64,000 nucleotides of DNA from assembly GCA_003550325.1 (NCBI GenBank), contig QKWP01000200.1, positions 374,585 to 438,584 on the forward strand, written 5' to 3'. The DNA is from Gigaspora rosea. Lineage: Eukaryota > Glomeromycota > Glomeromycetes > Diversisporales > Gigasporaceae. Positions 57,706 to 64,000 of the stretch are shown here, in pieces (position 1 is the stretch's first letter; each line of letters begins with the position of its first letter). The notes beneath the pieces were generated by a model. The model had not been told where the DNA came from. It did not search any database and saw only the letters and a list, made by a program, of their open reading frames with translations. A program made the position numbers and the translations under genes.

Positions 57706-58524
57706 ATGTGGAGAAACGTGTTAAATGATGCCAATCCTGAAGAAGAACTGCTGGGGAATTTAAGAGAAGCGAATAGTAACCCAGCAAGAGATGCTAATAT
57801 ACCTAGAAATGAAGATCCATTAGTAAACCCAGATCAATGGAATAATCCACAGCAAGATGACCCAAATCCTCAAACCTTACAGTTATTACAAGTGATCGCT
57901 AATGCTTTAGCTGGACAAAGAGAACCACAGGCTGAGGCGGCTGAGCAAAAGGTAGTAAAAATTCTGGTTTTTGGTGGAGGAAATCAAGACCCTGTTGAAT
58001 GGTTGGAGTTGGTAGCTAGAGCCTTTGAAGCTAACAACATTGTAGGAGCAAGACGGTTAGCTGTAGTAGGTGCACATTTATCAGGCCTTACAACATTAAG
58101 GTGAGAAAAATATAAAGATAGAATTCAGTACTGGGATAATGAACATGCCGTAGACCAGAGTTTCGTATATCAGTTTCATCACAACTTCTGCACACAAGCC
58201 TTGATTAACCAATGGAATATAGAGTTATTGAATCAACATCAAAGAGTAGGAGAAACAGTGGATCAATATGCTATGGATATATTAGCATTATTTAACAGAG
58301 TAACAAGAATAGGAAACCAATACTCGGAAATGATGAAAGCCCAGATGTTTGTACAAGGACTTAAGCCAGACCTCTTATTAGCAGTCAGACCTTTTATGCC
58401 CAATTCATTACAGGAAGCAATTGAAAGGGCTCGAGTGTGTGAAATGACCTTTGCACATAGAGCAGCTATATGCGGTCCTGCTGCCATATTAAATACCATC
58501 TCAAACCATTGTCTACTTTCTTGA
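57706..58524 (+). pseudogene. gag, with one in-frame stop and a 3' frameshift
   Basis: A single frame with a TGA at 58102-58104. The N-terminal Asn/Glu/Pro-rich linker is followed by the retrotransposon gag core (DPVEWLELVARAFEANN ... WNIELLNQHQRVGETVDQYA ... MFVQGLKPDL). After FAHRA the sense is lost in a frameshift near 58460. Confidence 0.8.
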
Positions 58525-58568
58525 ATAAGTTTCCAGTAACTTAACTCGCAAGCAAGCAAGTAATTCTG

Positions 58569-58772
58569 ATGGCAAGTAGAAATAACTCGTTAGAACAAAT
58601 AATGATGTTGCTACAGGAAGTGGTTTCAGTAGTTAAAAATAATAATAATAATAATTATACCCATCCTCACTCTTCAATGGAAGGAAACCGACTGGAAAGA
58701 AATAGGCGGCCTCTGATATGTTTTGCATGTCAACAAGTAGGGCATTATGCATGTGAAAACAAATCAGAATAG
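58569..58772 (+). pseudogene. gag nucleocapsid fragment with defective zinc knuckle
   Basis: CFACQQVGHYAC resembles a CCHC knuckle but the last Cys follows His by three residues instead of five, so two residues have probably been lost. The frame ends at 58772. Confidence 0.6.
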
Positions 58773-58983
58773 GCTGGTAAGAAATGCCCCTACCAATAAT
58801 CAAAACCCTGTTAGTGTAACTAACAATCGACCCACCAATGAGACTACACGGGCTCAAGTAAAGATAGCCCAGATCCAAGAAGACTTGGAGCATTCAAACT
58901 AAAAGCTGCACCTTCGGGGGTGAGAGTGCGTTGCCATCTACAAACCTTTCAGTCACAAAAATTGAAGAAGTATATTTGGCTAA

Positions 58984-59670
58984 ATGGAGAAAAGTAATGA
59001 CAGGGACCAGGTAGAATCTAGAGAAGAAGAAGAAAAAATTGATCAAAAGATGCGAAATGGTGGATTGCCTCATAAACCAGAAAAAGGAAAACAGAAAACA
59101 GAGGATAAGAAAAAATTGGTAAGAAAAAAACCAACCAAACTGGTGGAACCTCTGATTATGAAGAAAATACAACCATACTCGATAATGGCAGACCTACAAA
59201 GTAAAAAAGCAAACATAATCTATGCCCAGCTCTTCCAAGCAGCCCTGAATATAAAAAAAGAAGCATTAAAGATTTTAAGACCGGGAAGAACCGCTCATAC
59301 ACAGACGGCAGAATTTTGCCTAAATAAAAATGAAAAAGGTTATACTACATCGATGTATTGTGAAGCTTAGGTTAAAGGAAGGCCCATAATCCTAATTTTA
59401 GATAGTGGATCATCAGGTTGTGTTGTTTCAGCTGGGTTTTTAAAGGAGGCAGGTATATTGATTGATCTACCATCCACGGTAATGATGGTTAGCGTTCACA
59501 GAGAACAGAAATGGCTATTGGGAGAAATAGATGAATTTCCCGTGACTGTAGATAGAAAAACTATTATGTCCAAGGTGGTGGTAATGGAAGCTAGTAACTA
59601 TACTGTAATAGTGGAAAATGGTTGGATAAAAAAGGCGAGAGCACGGTTGGACTGGGAGTCTGTGAGTTGA
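58984..59670 (+). pseudogene. Linker and aspartic protease of the gypsy element
   Basis: A lysine/glutamate-rich linker runs to a TAG at 59368-59370. The same frame continues with ILILDSGSSGCVVS (about 59392-59433), the catalytic motif of retroviral-type aspartic proteases, and ends at 59670. One stop therefore separates linker and protease. Confidence 0.75.
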
Positions 59671-59948
59671 TGATCAGAGATGGAGATAGGAAAATAAAGA
59701 TTCCAACTGAGTATTGCAAATCCGCGAATATAGGGGACCGAATAATGAGAAAGCTCTGGGAGTCAAATAAGAAGAGTAAGGAGGAAAGTAATGACGAAAG
59801 TACCAATGAGAAAGAAGGAAACAAAATGGAAATTAGAAAAGAAAAAGAGTAAGAAGAGGAAGAAGGATAAGTCAAACTTACCTATATTGCTGATACGGAC
59901 GAAATATGTAAGTTTTGTATACATAAAGGGCATACTGAATATGAGTGT

Positions 59949-60344
59949 ATGTTGAAGGAAGGCGTAGATATATGTAAGACGTATTTAGGTGAGAGGAAAA
60001 GTGGGCATGTAGAAAAGTATAATCTGGGTAGGATGACACCAGAGCAAAAAGGTCAAATAAAGCAAATACTGCTTAAATTTTATGACATTTTTGCAAAAGA
60101 ATTAGACCAACTAGGAAGGACGTCCATTGTACAGTATGAAATACATACCGAAGAAGGCCCTCCAATCAAACAAAGGTTCTATCCTACGTCAAGGCCTGAG
60201 CACAAATTTATCGGTCAAGAAATAAGAAGAATGGAGGAGGCCAGGTTGATACATTCATTCAATAGTTTGTGGGCGTCACACGTGGTATTAATTAAGAAGA
60301 AAAATGGTAAAATGAGATTATATGGACTTTTGAAAGTTGAATAA
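59949..60344 (+). pseudogene. Reverse transcriptase N-terminus, truncated
   Basis: Contains IQHEI-like VQYEIHTEEGPPIKQR, the SFNSLWASHVVLIKKKNGKMR segment of the RT fingers, then leaves the family pattern. The YxDD catalytic motif is absent. Confidence 0.8.
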
Positions 60345-60345
60345 G

Positions 60346-60535
60346 CGCACGAAGTGAGACAGTTATCCTCTCCCCAGGATTAATGAGCTACTAGTTGCAT
60401 ATATTTAGAAGTCCTGGCGCGACCAACTTGGAAAGTGTGCGTTTTTCCTCTCTTATATAGTCTTGTAATTCTCTTAAAAATGGGGTCTTTTAGTTGTTAT
60501 AATTACCTAAACCTTTGAGGTCATTTGCTCCTCAC
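60346..60535. other. Non-coding junction sequence
   Basis: Less AT-rich than the surroundings, no ORF. It marks where foreign sequence replaces the 3' half of the gypsy element. Confidence 0.4.
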
Positions 60536-60895
60536 TCAATAGGTGTTTTTATCACTAGCCCCTAACATTTTATATATTGTTGCTTTTTGGTCTGGCTCTA
60601 ATTTCTTATAATATACATCGTTAATTAATTTCATGGTTTGACTATAGGAAGGAATGACTGTAGATTTCTTATAAATTTGAAATACTTTATATTCGTTTAC
60701 AAAATAATATATTTTTGTGTTAGATGAACCAATATCAATTTGTCTTTCGTAAGCATTATTATAATAAGTATAGCATTCATTAATTTGGCTATTATTATTA
60801 TAAAACATAACAAGAGAACAGTCACCAAAGTTTATGCTGCAATAAGTATTATTATAAATAGCATATGGTGAGTCAGTAGAAAAGGGACAAATCAT
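60536..60895 (-). CDS. Hypothetical protein, 119 residues
   Basis: Clean ATG-to-stop frame, rich in Tyr and Asn, with YERQIDIGSSNTKIYYFV and EPDQKATIYKMLGASDK segments that look protein-like. No domain recognised, no signal peptide. It may be the 5' part or an exon of a larger gene; neighbours are all transposons. Confidence 0.35.
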   Translation of the reverse strand: MICPFSTDSPYAIYNNTYCSINFGDCSLVMFYNNNSQINECYTYYNNAYERQIDIGSSNTKIYYFVNEYKVFQIYKKSTVIPSYSQTMKLINDVYYKKLEPDQKATIYKMLGASDKNTY

Positions 60896-61379
60896 TTTTA
60901 GTAAAATTTTTTTAATTTTTAAATTAAATATCTTGACAACTATTTGATCAAATTTGCTAAAAATTTTTTTTATTTTAATTTTGAAATTATATAGAATTAA
61001 AATAAAAAAAAATTATTTAAATTTATTAAAATAGTTGTTAAGATATTTAAGCTTAAAGTCAAGAAAACTTTTACTTAAAAAAAATTTGGCCCTTTTCTAT
61101 GACTCACCCCCATATGCTGGATTTTTGACATGACTTAAAATAGAATTTTGGATTGCATCATTTTTTAAGGAAAAAATAAAGCTATCCTGGCAGAAGTATT
61201 TGTTGCTAATTGGAACCAATTTCAAATACTGGTATAGGATTTCAAAAAAAATAACATTTTGACTCAAAATAAGGTGCATGCAAATTTTAAAATAATATAC
61301 AGAGGTCCAAAATAATATGCAAAAGCATTATTACATGCAAATATAGTAAATAAATTTTTTTAAACTTTAAGTGAAGGTA
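60896..61379. other. Gene-free stretch
   Basis: 60905-61080 resembles the tandem units at 37840-38300. The remainder contains no recognised feature. Confidence 0.4.
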
Positions 61380-63079
61380 CAGTGGCCTACCATAATATTG
61401 TGGACACTTTTGGAATTTTAATTGCTCAAAACCGGGTAAGTAAATGCTGCATGAAATTCATATCACGTGTTCGGTAGATCATAAGGCACAACATACTAAA
61501 ATTTCACGTGATTTTATTTACTCGCGCAGGAGTTATGCACAAGACAAGCCAAATTACTATTTTCAAATTATTGTGAAAATCGATTTTCAAAAAATTTAAA
61601 AAATTTCCTTTTTAAAAAAAAATCATAAAAAATTTAATTTTTATTAAAATTAGCTCAAATTTCGCCTGAATGTCACGTGATACCTATGCAATGTTATGCA
61701 AAATAAAAAAGGTATATTTATATAATACAGATTTGCAGAATTGGGCAAAACAATAGATAATCTTTTTTTTCACGAATAATGGGAAGCAAGAAAGACTTAA
61801 CTGAAGCACAAAGAAGTGCCATAGTTTATGGCCATTTAAGAGGTGATTCTATTCGTACCATTGCGGCCTTTGTTGGTTGTGGAAAGTCAGCCGTGTGGAA
61901 TACAATAAATGAGTACCGTGGCTCAGGCACCTGTGCGTTGCAAAAGAAAACGCACTGGATGTCCTTCTGATTTCGCTCAAACCAATCGTGACAACCTGAA
62001 GAGTTTAGTTGTTAACGGTAACTGCCGCCTAAATCTCAAACAAATTACAAAACTTTTTAACGTTCAAAATGAGAAAACATTTTCTTTGAGTACTATACGT
62101 CGTGCTTTGCACAAATCAAACCTGATGTCATGTGTCGCCACTCCAAACCCGTTGATTTCGCCTGAGAATGCAAAAAAAGGTTAGCTTTGGCTCTTGAACA
62201 TAGAAGTTGGTCTTTAGAGAATTTCAAGCGTGTACTATGATCTGATAAAACCACTGTTCGTATTTTTCAAGGGTTTTGCGGTCTTGTCTAGCATGAAATG
62301 CACGAAAAATAGAAACAGGATTGTGTCGGACCCACTGTTAAGCCTAGTCTAAGCCGTATGTATTGGGCTATTTTTCTTGGTACGGGGTTGGTCCTCTTGT
62401 CCCTCTGAAGTCGTCTGTAACTGGAGCGTCACATGCTATAATTCTCCATAAGTATGTTCATCACGCAATAGAAAATTTTTCAGGAAAAGAGAATCGTGGT
62501 CGTTCAATTTTTCAACAAGATAATGCCAAACCCACTTTGCTAAGCTAGCAAGGGAAGCTATTAAAGAAACTTGAATACGTGTGATAGAGTGGCCCCCACA
62601 GAGCCCCGACTTAAACCCAATCGAGAATTTGTGGAGTAAAGTGGAAAGGTCTGTAAGTCGCAAAACGGAGCCGGGTAATCTCAAGGAGTTGGATGTGATC
62701 GTCAAACAATCATGGCGCGAGATCCCACCCGAGTTGTGTCAGCAGATAGTCGTAAGCATGCTTGATCGGGTTGTTGATTGCATTGAAGCCAGAGGAGGGT
62801 CCCTAAAATATTAAAATATAGTTAGTTTTTTTTTTGTTAAAAAAAAAAGAAATTGTAAAAAACAAAAATTTTAAATTTTAAGTTTTCGCAATAATAAAAA
62901 ACCAAGTTCGGGTTTTTTTTGCATAATTTCTGCACAAGTAAATAAAATCACGTGAAATTTTAGTATATTGTGCCTTATGATCTACTGAACACGTGATATG
63001 AATTTCATGCAGCGTTTACTTACCCGGTTTTGAGCAATTAAAATTCCAAAAGTGTCCACAATATTATGGTAGGCCACTG
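61380..63079 (+). mobile_element. Complete but inactive Tc1-type transposon with ~160-bp TIRs
   Basis: TA at 61378-61379 and 63080-63081. Terminal inverted repeats run 61380-61541 and 62920-63079, begin CAGTGGCCTACCATAATATT, and differ at only a handful of positions, so the insertion is not very old. 1700 bp total, one broken transposase gene inside. It separates the region of the first gypsy element from the second gypsy LTR. Confidence 0.92.
61779..62814 (+). pseudogene. Tc1-type DDE transposase, multiply broken
   Basis: N-terminal helix-turn-helix (MGSKKDLTEAQRSAIV...IAAFVGCGKSAVWNTI), then a frameshift near 61940 into the second HTH block ending at 62184. The first catalytic Asp lies in a SDKT motif next to a TGA at about 62239, the second in QQDNA (about 62517) and the Glu in SPDLNPIENLW (about 62610). 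Allowing one lost base, 34 residues separate the second Asp and the Glu, the DD34E spacing of Tc1 elements. At least three stops and three frameshifts. Confidence 0.85.
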
Positions 63080-63081
63080 TA

Positions 63082-63436
63082 CTTATCGTCATAAATCCCT
63101 TAGTTATAGTGATTGTACTGGGATTCTTCTGTAATGAGAGATCAGTGATTCTGCCGTGATCCTTTGTGATGAAAGATCGATTTATCCCCAAACCCTGTTA
63201 GTTCATTAGTCTAGTGAAAGTTATAAAAGCACTGTAATTTTCTCTCTAGTAAATATATATCCTATGGGACTATAATAAATACCATATAACATTAATTACT
63301 TCCCTCCAATAATTCGCTACTGAATCTAATAATAAATTGCTAAATCACCAAAGCCACGCCTCTGGCGAGTTGCCTCATAATATAAATCTCATATTTTCGT
63401 ACATAAATTAATAAACCTACAATTCTGCCCGTAACA
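63082..63436 (+). repeat. Partial LTR of a second gypsy element
   Basis: It ends CCCGTAACA at 63436 and is followed by TTTGGTGGTGACTGTG, a primer-binding-like sequence. TATAAAAG lies at 63222-63229 and AATAAA near 63278. The 5' start is not visible; the Tc1 element lies where it should be. Confidence 0.6.
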
Positions 63437-63495
63437 TTTGGTGGTGACTGTGAGATACGTGACTTCGTAAATACTCATGTTTCTAATTCCCTAAA

Positions 63496-64000
63496 ATGAA
63501 TGAAGAACAGTTTAACAAGTTTATGGAAGCCATTACTAAATCAGCCAGTAGAGAAGAACTTAGAACCTTACCAAAGAAAGTAATTTGGTTAAAATTAAGA
63601 CTTTTATGGAACTAATAATAAGGATCCTTTCGAATGGTTTGATGACTTCGAAAGAGCATCTGAAGCCAATAACTGGGCTAAAGATCGTAGGGTGAAGATT
63701 GCATCAGGATACTTAAAAGAAATGGCAGCTGAATGGTATAGAAGAATTAGAAAAAATATTGAATTTTGGAAAGTAAGAAGAAAACGAAACAGACCGAAAC
63801 AAGAGTTTCTATCATTTATTTATTAGACAGTTCGCCCCAGAAGAAAGTCAACACCGGTGGCAAATGGAGTTATATGAACTACAACAAAAGGATATAGAAA
63901 AAGTAGATATTTATACTACTAAATTTCAAAAATTACTCAACCAGGTTAATGTCAATAATGGGTTTTCCAAAGACTTCATCATTAGAATGTTTTTGAAGGG
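63496..64000 (+). pseudogene. gag of a second gypsy element, frameshifted, runs off window
   Basis: ATG at 63496 opens a short frame that stops near 63615. The sense continues one frame over (NNKDPFEWFDDFERASEANN ... AAEWYRR), then again after another shift with a RWQMELYELQQK-type segment to the window edge. The FEW/WY pattern is that of retrotransposon gag. It belongs to a different lineage from the gag at 57706. Confidence 0.7.

Larger units (their letters stand above)
56935..60345 (+). mobile_element. Truncated Ty3/gypsy retrotransposon
   Basis: Order 5' LTR, PBS, gag, zinc-knuckle, protease, start of reverse transcriptase is that of a Ty3/gypsy element. The coding sense stops abruptly about 20 residues before the RT catalytic core. 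RNase H, integrase and 3' LTR are absent, so the 3' half was deleted or replaced by unrelated sequence at about 60330. Confidence 0.85.

Overview
The window is very AT-rich eukaryotic DNA. It has GT-AG introns, long A/T runs, TTAGGG-type repeats and a dense, layered set of decayed transposons. Two intact type IIC P-type ATPase genes sit beside remnants of Sel1-repeat and protein-kinase families. This mix (Sel1 and kinase families, Helitron, FAR1-type Mutator, Ty3/gypsy, Tc1 and hAT elements, few host genes) fits an early-diverging fungus, most likely an arbuscular mycorrhizal fungus (Glomeromycotina). No search was run, so this is inference.

Layout. 1-4.1 kb: no genes, several short inverted-repeat elements. 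5.8-6.9 kb: an unrecognised two-exon gene with one in-frame stop. 8.45-12.3 kb: a decayed Helitron (replicase plus PIF1-like helicase), then a (GT)n tract. 13.7-16.9 kb (minus): P-type ATPase copy A. 17-28.2 kb: its 5' flank, carrying a newly proposed two-exon small-protein gene at 21.0 kb and several nested elements. 28.3-32.9 kb: a degenerate satellite-like array cut by hAT-type MITEs and a tRNA-headed retroposon. 33-39.4 kb: more of the same MITE family, a second tRNA-headed unit and a weak gene-like stretch on the minus strand. 39.9-43.9 kb: a decayed Mutator-like element with FAR1-type DNA binding, MULE transposase and SWIM domains. 44-45.4 kb: a minisatellite and two MITEs. 46.1-49.2 kb (minus): P-type ATPase copy B. 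49.3-55.7 kb: the flank of copy B, with the second copy of the small-protein gene at 50.3 kb. 55.7-56.7 kb (minus): a truncated kinase and a four-repeat Sel1 protein. 56.9-60.3 kb: a Ty3/gypsy element with 5' LTR, gag, protease and a truncated RT. 61.4-63.1 kb: a complete but dead Tc1-type element with ~160-bp inverted repeats. 63.1-64 kb: a second gypsy LTR end and gag, running off the window.

The organising event is a direct segmental duplication. About 4.42-28.2 kb (copy A) corresponds to about 45.14-55.7 kb (copy B). Copy A is more than twice as long because of insertions. Comparing the copies gives filled and empty sites for five elements, so target-site duplications can be read directly.

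The functional candidates are the ATPase pair and the small gene duplicated with it. The ATPases keep all catalytic P-type motifs but lack several cation ligands of Na,K-ATPase. The small gene keeps the same exon phase and the same 59-nt second exon in both copies. Almost everything else that codes is transposon-derived and carries stops or frameshifts.
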